From Hydractinia symbiolongicarpus (Eukaryota; Cnidaria; Hydrozoa; Anthoathecata; Hydractiniidae): 64,000 nt of DNA. Shown here piece after piece: positions 45,756 to 58,533 of the stretch. The stretch's first letter is position 1, and each line of letters starts with the position of its first letter. Both the position numbers and the translations under genes were made by a program. Location of the stretch: assembly GCF_029227915.1 (NCBI RefSeq), contig NC_079878.1, positions 26,313,501 to 26,377,500 of the forward strand, in the 5' to 3' direction. The notes beneath the pieces were generated by a model. That model was given only the letters and a program-made list of their open reading frames with translations. It was not told where the DNA came from and made no database searches.

Positions 45756-48510
45756 TTATGGGTTATGGGTGAAATTGGGCATTTCTTCAAATAGATACAG
45801 ACATGCGTACTAAACAGTGAGAGGGTATTTCTTAAACTCGCCCTAAGGACTTTTTTTCGCCTATGATATAATTATGGGTGGCTTTACTTCAGAACTGTCC
45901 CATCAGGTTATCATTGACGAAGAAGAGGCCTGGAACGAGGTTAGAATCTTCTGCTTTTGCAGCAACAAAACAAGCTCGGATAGCATTTTGTACAATGGTG
46001 GTTAAGTCATTATTTATAGAACGTAAGAGCCCTCCCACCCACTTGTTATATATATGAACCACTCCTTTCTTCATATATCCATAAAAACAAACATAGTTGA
46101 GTGAAGGTGTTATTGTTGTTGTTGTTGTTGTTTTCTGTTTTAGACCAAGTACTAACAACAAAAAACTCCCTGAAACAATTCATCTTGTCACACAGTCAAT
46201 GCTCACATAATATCGCTCAATATAAATGAAAGTTTGTGACTTAAAATGTGTAAAAAACGTGATTCGTTATTTCTATACGTGTTAGTAAGGTGTCGCTACT
46301 TTATTTTTATTTCTGTCTAAGCATTTCCTTCGCGGTGGAATTGTTGTTGGTTTTTAAAACGAAACGTTTGTCTATTTCCTGCTTTTTGGTCCATTCTACA
46401 TTTTTCCTGGTAACTTAGTGTGATGGTATTTTTTCGCACGATAATGACCTGCGCATGCGCCGTGTGTATTAACACCTTTTTAAGTAATTTAATAGTGAGC
46501 TAGATATAAAAAACATAAAAATATATTTTGTAACACAGACAAAAGAATATTTGTTCTTACGTCAAAAACTGGACATGATTTTTGCTTGTGAAATTTCGAC
46601 TAATATAATATCGACATCCAGTTACTGGTCTTCTTTTAAAAGGTCACAACATCTATGTCTGTTTGACAAACAATGTATTAAACAGTAGTTAAAGGAAGGG
46701 GCATGGACAAAAAGCCAAACTTAACATTTGGATCGTCCAGTCAGCAATTTTATTGGCAATAAGATTCATTTATTACATTGTATAATTATTATTATTTTTT
46801 CTTTTGTTATTTTTTTTTTACTTTCGATATTAGTTCAAGGCAATGTTTTTCCCTGGAAACAATGCTTCATTTTCTAAATCAGAGCTTTTTTAACTTTTTT
46901 TGTGAACGCACTAAATTCCCTACAAAGCAACAAATATTCTGTTAATTCTTCTGATACAATATATTCGCCGTAACGAAGCCATTTATATAGAATACTTCTT
47001 AACATACATCCTCCAACTGACTCACCAGCAAAAAAAAACAACAATAAAAATATTGTCTTATTTTTTTTATTATTTTTTTTATTTTTTGAGATGGAACGAT
47101 TATTTTTTTCAATGAATGTGTCAAAAACTTATTTTGAGCGTGTCGAAAAAACAGATCATGTTGACAATATAAGGGTTGCTTGATTACACAAACAAATAAT
47201 ATGACCTTTTAGGTAAACAATCGTGTTTATTAAAATCGTTTGATGCTGCGATTTACCACACATCGACTTGAATGCATTTGTTGTTGTATTAGTGTGTTAT
47301 TGACAGTCTGTCTTCACAATGACTGTGAACGTAGGCCCAAAATTGTCTATACTCAGCTTCTCGTTGTTATATTGTTATTTTTTGGTGTTTTTTGTTGTTG
47401 TTTATTTGCTTGTTTAATTTGTTGTTTAGTTATTTTCCTTTCCGTTGTTTTTGTCGCCATCGTCGTTGACAAAGATACCACGGCCCAAGATACCACGGCC
47501 TCACTTTCCAGAGTTAGCTAAAGGTTAGGTGATAATTTATGTAGCTAAAGAACACTCCCTGATAATATTTGGTGCTATAGACGATTTACATATTATAGAA
47601 AATTAAGAAGTAATATTTTAGTCTGACATGGTCTGACTCATTGGAAATCAATTTTCATTTTGTAAAACAAGAGTTCGACTCTGATAAGAGATGCTTCAAA
47701 TTTACTAACACTCTAACCTGCCTATTTGTCTTTTTCCGATTGTGCTTCTTCAACAAAGGACAGTACTGTCGACAACCATACAGAGAGTGAGAACATTGGG
47801 TATTGTAATTCTACCTCTCCGATCAATCCATTCACAAAACACTATCATGTTGTCAGCCTTATGTTTTTATAAGAGTGGGCGAAACACTGTCAATAAAGTG
47901 GTGAAATATTTCGCATAAATTAGTGGAATATTTCGCACTTATCGTGCAGATATAGCCTATTCTTTCACTATAGTCGTGCGGTGATACAGCGGCGTCAAAG
48001 TTATAGCCTTTATTGTGCGCCACTATTAAAATGTGGCAGCTGGGGAATTTTCAATGACTTCGCATTTAATAATTTCTTATATCGGTCTAATTATTAAACT
48101 TGTATCTTAAGAATAAATATATGGTATTGAGATGAGTTAACGGATCTATTTTCGCTTTGCATTATAAAATGGTCGTTAATTAGCAGCCCACGGCTATTTT
48201 ATGAACACAATACAATGTTAATTATTTGACGATGCTAACAAGCGATTAAATTAAGTCAATCAAGCGAGAAATTCTCTAAGAATAATTTTATAATTTGTTT
48301 AAAACGCATCAACAAAGTTTGATTTGAAAGATTACTATCGCTAGTATAAAGTAGAAGGAAAAAATATAGTAGGGGATGTTGATATTGTTTTTTTCTTTTT
48401 GTTGTTATTCTGTAGTAACCGCACAACTTGAAGTCTTTGTGACACTATAGAAGAGGGGATTCATTCATGTAATTTGAGATTCTTTGAATGTAAACAAACA
48501 CGTTGAAAGA

Positions 48511-51500
48511 ATGAAACAGCCACGATCGAAATCAGAAACGGCAGAACAACTTGACGACACAGACGCTTCTGTGGATTATCAAAATTTTGAGAACGAGAAT
48601 CTTCCTGGAGAAGAAAGAGAACGAGAAGAAGACTTAGAATTTGTGAATCCATTATTTAAACAAAAGCCTCGATTATTTAACAGTACTATTGACAAAATAG
48701 ACGACGAAGATTATTCGAAATTAGCTTTTCAGAATTCAGCAACAAATACACCTAAGGACTCGCCTATTCAAACAGTAAAGAAGAAACCAGAACAAATTGA
48801 AATGGGTGTAAAGAATTACGGGTACATGAATGAAAACTCATCTCGTCCCGCGTCATGGGATAGCACTTTGTCGGCGTTCAATCCCTATGCTATTGATACG
48901 CCGATTGGAGAACCAGTTAACGCACGTCACCCAAGTGTTGGCATGGAAATGTCGGAGTCCCCACCGACACACAGGCAAAACTCCATCACTAAAAAATCAG
49001 ACTACAGTTCAATAAGCGATGTAAATCCGTACATGACACCGACGGAAAAGAGCCCACAATACGAAGATCTAGCTGGTATTCGAAATAATCACACCAACAA
49101 TAAACAAATTATCCCAAGTTCAAGCAAAAAAATGAATATGATATATGAACCAGCAGTTATTTCGCGTCATAGCGAAACATATCGAAAAAAAACTTCAGTG
49201 AGTGAGGAAGGCAGTTACTCGGATAATTCGAGTTACTGTCATCTCATGTTTACAATCTTGATTGGTATTTTAGCCATTGTGGCTTTGTTGATCGCCTTTT
49301 TGGTTGTTTTTGGTGTCGTCAGCGCGAAGAAATGTAAAGAATGTGACGTCACTACAGGTAATTTTGTTTGTTTTTTTTAAATACCGCCATTTTTCCAGTA
49401 GGTTTTGTTAATCTCACTTGGTGTTACATTGTTCTAACACCACATGGATAATAAGTCAAATTTTGAAAAAAATCATTTTTTCTTGTTATACTGCCCCATC
49501 ATTTCAGTGAGATTTTCTGAATAAAAAAAATATTTGAAACCTGTCAACTTGTCAAAAATGTTTATTATTTTATTAACGCATCTATGTGAGAAAAATGTCA
49601 AAGACTTTTTGTGATCACCCATTTTATTTCGAGCACTCTTAAATAATATCGAACAATTTAATGCCCATCTTTTATGTTGTAGTCTCCACAGGCGCGGCTA
49701 CGGGTGGTATTGACCAAAAAGAGTTGGATTTACAACTCGCTTATATCAAAGGGAATCTTACGCTGCTTCAAAATGTTTTGGTAAGTTCTCTACGAGATAT
49801 TGCAATTATGGCAACCTCGTCCCCAGGGCAACTTGTATCTTTTCCGAACCCGGGACGGCAAGATACAAGATGCCCTGGGGACGAGGTTGCAATTATGGTA
49901 CTTCCATTATACTTATATTTCTGCTTATACGTGATCTATACCATGTAAACAAGACACGAAATAGGTGTTGTAAAGTTGAAATAAGAAAGAAGAAAATAAA
50001 TTTAATGTTTTTCTTCCTGCTTTTTGTTTTATGTATATTCTGACAATTTCTAATAATCTATTTAGCATGCAAACTCATCTGTTACCATAGCAACGTTGCA
50101 GCGCGACTTAGATGCTCAAAAATCCTTGGTAGGTATCCTTGAATACATTCGTTCCCAGGAATTTTCTCCAATTTGCTATCTCATATCACAAAAGGCAAAA
50201 ATTCTGGGAAACGAGAGCGCCATAGAATATGTGTTATACATATCTTTTTATATATTTGTGAAGCTGTCTTATCTTTTTATAACCTATCCGTTTAGTAGTT
50301 CTAATAGAATAGTACGATTCTTATTAAGGTTGCCTCGCTTACTACACAACTAAATAAACAAAAACAGCTTACAGCCTCGCTTAACCAGCATGTAAGTACA
50401 TTATTACAATTTCATGTTGAAAAATATACCAAATTTAATAATTTGCTTTCTCATCATTAACTAATTCCGGTTTTTAACTTATTTATATTTCTAATAATGA
50501 CTTCTGTTTTTCCTGTCTCTGTTAGGGTCATTAATGCATATTAATACATGTTGACGTACGTGTTAATAACGCTTGTAGCGCGTGCTTTTATTATGACGTC
50601 GGATGCTAACTTTTGTTGACTAACGTGAAGCATGGCGCGCCGTTGTTGTTGTTGTTGTTGTTTTTGTCGTTCGAAGTAGCTAACGCTTTTAGTGCGTACA
50701 GTGAATATGTTACTAACATCACGCAGCATCAACTAATCTATGTTCTGGTATACCATTATTAATTAAATACTAATTCATCTTACGACAAAATTAACTTTCA
50801 TTACCTTTAATTTTAATTATTTGATTTTATTTTGATTTAACTTTAATCATTCGTTTGCTTTAAAAATTCGGAAAATGCGGCAAGCAATCCACATTTTGAC
50901 AGTCTCTCATGGTTCCATTTCCTTCTTGTCGGAATCATGCAAAATCATTTTCACTTAATGCCTCCCGTTTCAGTCCTGAACTGAGAGTCATAATCGGTCA
51001 TTTACGGTATTAATAGCTATTAGAAAACTCATCTCGACCCCACGTTGATTTTTAATTAACTATCTAACTCGATTACTCATAACTAACCACGAAATAATAC
51101 ACCAAATAGTTGTATCATAGTAAGCTAAATACATTCTAGACTCGATCACTCCAGTTTAAAGTTAAAAAACTAAACGAAACTGTAAACCTTAAAACACACG
51201 AACTTCAAGTAAAGCTTCAAAAGACCGAGAAAAATGTATCAACTTTTAAAAATTCACTTCACAAGACTAAATCGCAAGCAATGGAGGCGATCAAGAACCA
51301 GACAAGTTATTTTACAAATATAATGAAAGAAAAAGTATCTTTATCGAATTATTCAACATTCAAGGAGGCTACCTTGAAATCTCTTCAGAATATCACCTTA
51401 AAGGTGGGTTGTTATTTTTCGCGCTTTTTTTTAGGTCTTCAAATCTGAATGATTGTCTCGCTTATCTTGATTTTCTCTTCTTACAGGTTACTGTAAACAT

Positions 51501-52352
51501 GATGAATTATCACATGATAAGTAGCAACATCAAAACACTGGATGCATCATTAAATGATACAGTAAGTCATGACCGCATTATTGATATAATTCACAACAAC
51601 TTATGTCCTATATCATATTATTCATTGCATCTCCATTTATGTTAATTAATGATGTTTCTTTAGAATAACGAAGTTGCTGCGTTAACTAATTACACCGACC
51701 GTCTTCATGACAATTTAACGGCCGTCGTAAACAAGGTTGGTCGCCTGTTTTTACTATATATTAAGTGCCAAAGATCTTTCTTGATCGTTCCTGTCGCTAA
51801 ATTGTTTAACAAGTATATGTATCAACATGTAAATGTTTTAACGAGTAAATCTTAGTCAGCGCTAATATTTACATCTTTTTTTTATTTCAGGTTTCAGCTG
51901 GTGGTGGCAAGGGGTCGTGCACACGTAAATCTGGCAAAAGTCATTCGTCAAATGCAGTCAGTTCAACTGTAGCAAATGCCTACACACCTCTAAATTTTGT
52001 ATGTTTTTTTTAATATATTGTCACTAAAGGTTAGCTATATTTAAGTAGCCGTTATAAGCAAGCTGAATTCGCATACCTTGTTGGCCGCTGGCTTTCTGTA
52101 AAAAAATGTTTAAAATTCCAAGCATGGATTTCTGCCTTTCTTTTGCTATTTTCCGTGCAAGGTGTAATTATTATGTTTTCTTCCGTACAGGATTGGAACA
52201 CTATTACAAGCGCAAGTTGTAGTGGTAACGCTGTTTCTGCCATACTAATGAAAGATGACGTCAATAAAAGGTTTTATTGCCAATGCATTGGAGTGTACAA
52301 AGATAACAGCTCTCAGGATTGCATCATTGATTATTGGGTGTGTCCTAAATAA
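48511..52352 (+). CDS. Type II membrane protein with coiled-coil stalk and six-Cys C-terminal domain (non-collagen form)
   Basis: Exons 48511-49357, 49683-49780, 50066-50128, 50329-50391, 51155-51403, 51487-51561, 51664-51735, 51891-51998 and 52191-52352 join in frame to 578 residues. The open frame is entered by TTG at 48484; the first ATG is 48511. There is no signal peptide. A 245-residue acidic, Ser-rich cytoplasmic part holds two NPY words (FNPYAIDTP, VNPYMTPTE) and YEDL. A single membrane anchor (about 246-271, FTILIGILAIVALLIAFLVV) is followed by KKCKEC. The ectodomain is heptad-like (ELDLQLAYIKGNLTLLQNVL, ASLTTQLNKQKQLTASLNQ) with N-glycosylation sites, then the terminal domain with CQC and WVCPK. 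The layout recalls type II trimeric scavenger-receptor or gliomedin-like proteins, but no named family was recognised. Two further terminal cassettes lie downstream. Confidence 0.82.
49812..49889. mobile_element. 78-bp palindromic MITE in intron 2, intact copy
   Basis: Inverted termini CAACCTCGTCCCCAGGGC and GCCCTGGGGACGAGGTTG, with an inner inverted pair CTTGTATCTT/AAGATACAAG. The 9-bp CAATTATGG on both sides is a perfect target-site duplication. It looks young. Confidence 0.88.
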
Positions 52353-52353
52353 A
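52348..52353 (+). terminator. Poly(A) signal overlapping the first cassette stop
   Basis: AATAAA overlaps the TAA stop at 52350-52352. If used, the 3' UTR would be very short; otherwise the transcript could run on to the downstream cassettes. Confidence 0.4.
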
Positions 52354-55300
52354 TGGTAAATTTTTAATTGATTTTTCAGCTCTAATAACACCAATAATAA
52401 CGGGTCCATATCATGAATGTTCTACTAAATAGATTCTATTACACGCCCGGCTCTAATAAACGCCCCCTTAATATTGAGATATCTAATAAACGCATTAGTC
52501 TCTAATAAACGCCTGTCTCTAATAAACGCCCCTTTTTTAGTTGAGGAGGAGCGTATTTTAGAACTCTCTTTATTCAAAAAGTTTATATATGTACATTTTA
52601 TATTTTTTCTTTAATTAAAACGCTCAATCTCTATTTAACGTCTCCAAGTAGTCTCCTTAAAATCTTAAAAATTATATACACGGCTGGGTTTTTTTATTGG
52701 AGCATTTACGTTAACGAAATTTAGTAGTGTTATTTACGTGTATTAAGTGACAACTGCTTTTCTTAACCAAATACTTTACTTCTCTTACAGATTTAAACTT
52801 TCTATGTCTGGTACATAGACTATAATTTTAAGATGACATCAGAATCGACAAAGCTTTGCTGAGCAAAGAATTGCTTTACTTCGCCATGTTGACTATCACA
52901 CTACAAATTTTATGTTGGTATGCTGGGCATATTTATTCGGATTTAAAGAAAGCGTGTGATTTTTTCTGTGTAGGAGAGCGAAATAATTCGAGTTCTGTCA
53001 AGTTCTATGTCGTTTTGCGGCATTGACAATTTCCGCTTTTATTCAGTTGCACTTCAGAACAAACAGAGAATGTCATATTTGCTTTTTTGTGTGGTCATAA
53101 CAAATATCACATGTGAATAGAAAATGTGTATGTAAAAATTTTATCATATTCTTCTCGTAAGTGAGTCCACAGTTCTTATCTTGTTTATATCTTCGCTTTG
53201 TTTATAATGTATATAACAATAACAAATATGTTCACACTTACTATATTGTAAATATTTGTAGAAAATTCTTAACTTTATTACCACCCAGCTTGCTGGTTTG
53301 GCTGTCTGTCCTGTCTCCTCCTTAGGGACCCTATCTCCTCCTTAGATGATTTATGAGAAGAGATAATGGCAATTCTTTTTTTTCTGTGTTATTTTTGTAG
53401 TGTCGTATCCGTATGCTCTTTCCCAATTTTATTCTGGGTGACGTGTAGCGTGTTTTGAAAAAGTATAGAAAACCGCCAAACATCAACCAACTATTACAAT
53501 TTCTACACTAATTTGAATGGACTTTGTATATTGTAAAACCAAATCCATAAAATGAAGAATAGAACCTAAATAAAAAACCGGTTCATCTTGAAATAACGCG
53601 ATAAAGCGGCAGCGTGCGGTGAGATGCAAACGTTAGACAAACCTAGTTGTAAATACATGGACTTTGTTTTATATCAAGTGATTAAAGAAGTCCCATCATG
53701 ATTGGACTTTGAAGTTAAGAATGTGAAATTGCATCTAAAAAATCAAAAAATTAATTGCTGATACATTTCGGATGAAGTAATTATGTCTAAACTGGACTTT
53801 TTGTGTTCAAAGGGAGAGCCCCCTGCCCTCCCCCTGACAAATATGGGCTAAACCCTGCAGGATACACAGGCAGTTCCTACTCAATGACCTACGATGATTC
53901 GTTATTCGTCTTTTTAGCTTGTTTTACCGGCCTTAAGAGTAGAAGAGCCTACAATCCATATGTTATTGTTTCGTGCAAGTAAAAACGCAAACGTTTTTCT
54001 TTTTAATTTGCGTCAAGCAAGACAAAATGTCTGTTAATAGTCTTCTGATGTTGACACATTTGTTGCTCATGTGACATAGTTGTAAAGTTCAAATTCCAGT
54101 CTGTGGTCAAAGTCCAAGCTAGTCTGTTTTTTGTGACAATTAACAAAACAAAGATGTTTCACTCGGAGGATGTTTTTTCTTCTAACTATCTTAGAAACTG
54201 CAGACCAACCAAAATTAGAGAAGCTCCTAGAAACAGAAAAAATTATCAATTTTGTTTCAAAATAAAGTAAAAAGCAGTAACTTGATATTTTTATCACATT
54301 AAGCCTAAATTGATTGCTTTTCTCATCAACATTTTGATTTTATTTAAAAAAAGATAAAAAGGCCAAGGAACTTGAACCCAAACATCCTGCTAGATTCATT
54401 ATTGAAAACTGTAGCTAATCACGATCGATAAATTTCCAAATCACGCCCTTTCTATAGCTTACTGTTTACAAATATCGCTAGTTGGTCAAAGGCGTGCTGG
54501 TCCTTATCACCTCAAGAGGATTGTTTATGTATCAAGCCGCAATCATAACGTGTACACTACAGCTCTTCATACTAACGTACAAAATAAACGAGACAATTTG
54601 TTGTTGCCTCGTTTTACCCTGACCCACTAGGAACTTTCGTTAATTTTAATTTACCGCGCTTTTCATTCAGTTTCAACAGTGCAATAAGTAGGGTGGATAC
54701 TGGACCTCAAAAACCTTAGAAGCTTTAAAATCAGACAAGGTGAATTATAAACATTGAATATTCTCTAGAAAAAGACCTTGAGACACCTAAAGATAAATAT
54801 TTCCAAATATTTTTCCCACACACTTCAATTGTATATGCACGGACTTTCCTTGTACCTCTGTACTTATAGACACAAAAATTATCGCAAATGGCGTTAAAAA
54901 CTATCAGACGTACTTTTCTGGGAAACATTCTTCTGAGATTCTATACGTTTATTTAATATCGTTCTCGTTCTTTTTTTGTTTTCTGACCTAAAAACTCAAC
55001 TAGAACTTTGTTTTTATCTTCTTCTTTAATCCAATAATTCTATTACAATGCTGCTGTCTAATCATTACCGTTCTCGTTGGATCTCTGGTTTAAAATCGCT
55101 CTCGTTGAGATTTTGTAATGTCCCACACAAATTTACTAAAAACCACAAGGCTGCCGTAATGACTTCTTAACATATTTGTCGTCCTACCGTTATTATTTTT
55201 TCCATTTTTTTACGCGTTCCTGATAACTTTACAGGATCTGCGCAGATGCGATAAATGCGTGATAAAAACGTGATAAACACGTGATAAAAACTTGATAGGA

Positions 55301-55461
55301 GCGTGATGCGTGCAGAAGTTTTTATCACGCTGGCGCAATGTTGAGAAAAATAGCGGGTTACACGCATAGAACAAAATATTGTGAAAATTTCTGGTCGTGT
55401 TACCACGTTGCATGTGTGGACATAAAAAGGCTGTACTTTGAAATAACGACATAACTTTTAG
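52353..55461. other. Stretch between terminal cassettes 1 and 2
   Basis: No coding exon is supported. It contains repeated CTCTAATAAACGCC words at 52451-52540 and GTGATAAAAAC-type repeats at about 55258-55320. By the one-gene model this is intron/3' flank. Confidence 0.5.
52450..52540. repeat. CTAATAAACGCC repeat cluster
   Basis: Four or five copies of CTCTAATAAACGCC or close variants in about 90 bp just after the first cassette. Probably a decayed small mobile element. Confidence 0.6.
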
Positions 55462-56594
55462 GTGGCAAATATCACATTCATTGAAGGCCCACCAGGGTAT
55501 AACGGCACAATGGGCGTTATTGGTGCACAAGGACCGGAAGGACCACCAGGATCGGCTGGCAGTAACTTTAGTCTGTGTTCTTACGAAATGGCTAGCGCCT
55601 CGGGTACCCCTGCCTCATCTGCCGATGTTTTGGATGTGATCGCACGCAGCAAGAAACAGGTAAGGCTGGCTCAGTTGGCGCCAGGCTGAGTTCTCTCGGC
55701 CCGAGCTAAAAATAGTTACATGAAAAGTATGCATTTCTCAATTAAGCTTTTCTATATACGGTTAACTCCTATTAACTCGAACCTCCAAAGAACAGAAGAA
55801 AATAGTTCGACTTCACGAAAGTTCGAGTTAAACGAAGCGCTGTTAATTCGAATTTAGTCAAAAATGAGATTATAGTTCGAGTTAAAGCGATTTTTCCAAG
55901 AGGAGAAGCAATAGTTACCGAAAAAAGGTGCAATCTTGGCGATAAAAAGGGCATTAATATTTTTACAGGATATACATTTCAGAAAAATTCTGCCAAAAAA
56001 AGGGGTTGAGTTATCCGAGGTTCGAGTTTACCGGAGTTTTTTTATAAGAAAATATTAACGAAAGCTCAAGAAACCCAAGAAAATGCTTCGAGATAGTGAC
56101 AGTTCGAGTTATTTGGTGTTTACCCGGAGATAACTGTATATTATTGTTTCTAAGGCATAAATTATTTTATATAAAAAACTTAATAATTTTAAGCAAAAAG
56201 TAAAATTAATTTCTTTAAGTGTTAATATTTTTGTTATTAATTTACAGAAGTGGTTATTGTATAAGTTGTTGATTTTTATAAAAATTGGTTCCGAGTCCCA
56301 ACATCATAAGCGGGCTGATTTCAGCCTAGTAAACCGAGCCAGATCCCCTAAAACTAATTATGCAAAATTAAACAAAAATGTATGATAAAATGTTCAAAAC
56401 AGTATGAATTTTTCATATCTATTTTTTTCTAGGATTACGTTATCGTTAGCGCTGTTTGTACGACTAAGAATGCTCTGTTTACATCTCTACAAAACATTGA
56501 TGACGGTTACAAGTGTAAATGCAAAGGCCTACTAGTAGAGCAAAAAACTTCTGTGATTTGCTTTGTGCACTGGTGGGAGTGTCCGTTAAATTAA
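55462..56594 (+). CDS. Second terminal cassette: collagen-like exon plus six-Cys domain exon
   Basis: Exon 55462-55659 (phase 0, GT donor) encodes IEGPPGYNGTMG onward, about nine Gly-X-Y triplets, then SNFSLCSYEM. Exon 56433-56594 (162 nt, stop TAA) encodes DYVIVSAVC...YKCKCKG...WWECPLN. Phases and the leading Val match the exon pair 51891-51998/52191-52352, so splicing from exon 7 (ends 51735, phase 0) would give a protein of about 608 residues with a collagen segment. No membrane or start exon lies nearby, so an independent gene is less likely. A poly(A) signal AATAAA follows at 56735. Transcript evidence is needed to choose between models. Confidence 0.75.
55759..56136. mobile_element. TA-flanked MITE in the second cassette intron
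   Basis: A 378-bp element between TA dinucleotides. The left end CGGTTAACTCC, then TTAACTCGAACC, mirrors the right end GTTCGAGTTATTTGG, then CCCGGAGATAACTG. GTTCGAGTTA words also occur inside. TA targets and this terminal type suggest the Tc1/pogo group. Confidence 0.75.
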
Positions 56595-56734
56595 AAAAGT
56601 AATTTAACTGCATGAAGCTTGTTGAACATAGCTTTGTTGTTAAGAGTATACCGAAGTTTGCAAGGACAAGATATTTTGCACACGTCAGCATATCTAAGAG
56701 TAGTAACAGGAGATGTATATATTTTTATATTTAT

Positions 56735-56740
56735 AATAAA
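56735..56740 (+). terminator. Poly(A) signal of the second cassette
   Basis: AATAAA 140 bp after the stop at 56594. Confidence 0.55.
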
Positions 56741-57192
56741 ATTGTTTAATCAGTTTTCTTGTTTTTTTTTTCATTCCCTTTATTTTATTTACAATGTGGC
56801 TTTAAAAGTGTTTAGAATAATCAGATGATCTTGAAACCACAATCAAAGTTTTCGTATTGTACACGCTGTCTTTTTGATAAGAATATGCTTTGTAAGAACA
56901 CAAGGCTGGGATTTAAGATTACAAACAATGGGTCTGTTGTTTAGAACAATACAGAGATAAGAATAATGAAAAGCCTATGGTTAGAATTTTAATATTCTTA
57001 TAAAAAAGCGTGTATAATATAGGTTATACACCGTTCTGCGTTTGAATTGAACTTCCTAGATAAGATTTTTAGCTATACCTGTCATTTGCATGACAAGTTA
57101 ATTGTGAGAGGTTGCACAATATTGTGAAAACAAGGTACTTTAGCTTTGCATGTTCTTTCTTGAATCACTTGTTTAGATAAACAACTTTACAG
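56741..57192. other. Stretch between terminal cassettes 2 and 3
   Basis: No exon or named repeat is seen. Confidence 0.4.
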
Positions 57193-58533
57193 TTATTAAA
57201 GAATCTCTACGCGGCAGGCAAGGTTTCCAAGGCCCACCTGGAGCAGAAGGACCGCAAGGACGTCGTGGACCAGCCGCATTAGGAGGCGAATTTAAAGACT
57301 GTTTTTACAGACCCTTTCCGGAACAGAATAATGTCACTGGAATCAATATCGACAAAGCGACAACTATTAGCTCTGTCACAGTACAGAAGGTATGTTTTCG
57401 GGCGCGACTCACAAATTGAAATGCTAAATATCTATCCAACGTTACAGAGGAAGGGGAGGCCGGGCTAAATCCTGATCTGCGCGCTCAGCAGGAGGGTAAT
57501 TGTGACTGCTTTGAATCTGGGATTAACGATATTAAATATATGCATTTCTTAATTTTGACTTCCAATTTGTACACATTTCGACTTGTGGGTCACTTAGATG
57601 TAAAAGCTACACAACACTACCTACACAATCTTACTGTTGCTTAAAAAACCTTTTCTAATTTCAGATTTTGGTGTTCTTTGGGATTTGTGTAAATTCACAT
57701 AATAAATAATATTAACAGAGCTTTCAAGTAGCATAAAGTTAAAAGAATACAGTGGTTAGGTTATGATGTGAGAGTATCCACTTTGCTATGAATGTCATAA
57801 AATGACAAAAATTATCGAAATTTTATCAAAATTTCGAGAAAAATTGGGAATAGCGACAATTTCTTTGATATGGCAGGAATATTCCAGGAATTTTAGATTA
57901 ATGTGATTAATCATATGTTTGTAAAATATTGGCAAGGTTTAAATTTGAGTTCTAAAGAATTGGAATCATTCTTTTTTACAGTCCGTTTTGGTAATATACC
58001 TGTATGAAACATGTCTCTTTTTGCGTAGTTTCTAGTAAGTAAGCTTTGCTTTTTCTCGATAAATATCTGGAACAATAAATATAGAAATTAGGGAAACCTC
58101 AGAAATTTTAGTCAAAAAGTTTTAGGAGTATATCAGAAATGTTTTAAAGAAAGTACTGCGGGGTGCTCTGCATTCATATCAAAGATGTTGCGTAATCAGT
58201 TGCTTAAAATTTCAGATACCTATTTCAGTTCTCACCAGAACAAAAAAATAATTGACAATCGCTGCCTAATGTAAATTATTCACCAAGTTTATATCAAACG
58301 CTTTTTATCGTTTCAACGTTTGCTCTGTTATTACTATCAAGCCTTAACTTTGTGCTTTGATTTGGGTTTAGACAGAGATCGCCATTGGAGCGTACTGTTC
58401 ATCTAACGTGGGCTTACATCGCCAATTGAACTTCGATACAGTTACTTATAGATGTACTTGCAGCGGAGTGAGATCGTCATCAGTGAAGTTCTTAGACTGT
58501 ACCACCCACGTGTTCATGTGCAATGTACCGTAG
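57193..58533 (+). CDS. Third terminal cassette: collagen-like exon plus six-Cys domain exon
   Basis: Exon 57193-57389 follows the acceptor CAACTTTACAG and starts with two bases of a codon (phase 1). It encodes IKESLRGRQGFQGPPG onward, about seven Gly-X-Y triplets, then GGEFKDCFYRPF. Exon 58372-58533 (162 nt, stop TAG) encodes TEIAIGAYC...YRCTCSG...FMCNVP. In the upstream gene only exon 1 ends in phase 1 (CDVTT, 49357); joining it directly here would give about 401 residues with no coiled-coil stalk. A different upstream exon not recognised here remains possible. AATAAA at 58737. The divergence of the three cassettes argues for old duplication. Confidence 0.72.

Larger units (their letters stand above)
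42125..48510. other. Long intergenic region, PEX10 to the type II membrane gene
   Basis: 6.4 kb without a supported gene. Contents seen: (GTT)n runs at about 42768-42795 and 46112-46131, a 17-bp-stem hairpin at 44864-44905 and a decayed CAACCTCG-type MITE at 45659-45755. A candidate 5' UTR splice acceptor for the next gene (TTGTTATTCTGTAG) ends near 48416. Confidence 0.5.

Noticed and set aside
45601-45813. 70-codon plus-strand frame
   Set aside because: Overlaps the decayed CAACCTCG MITE; no independent support.
47240-47521. 93-codon Cys/Val-rich frame
   Set aside because: Produced by GTT/TTG-rich low-complexity DNA; no signal of real coding.
49812-49948. Extension of exon 2 through the palindromic MITE as coding
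   Set aside because: A good donor at 49781 and in-phase next exon at 50066 place the MITE in the intron.
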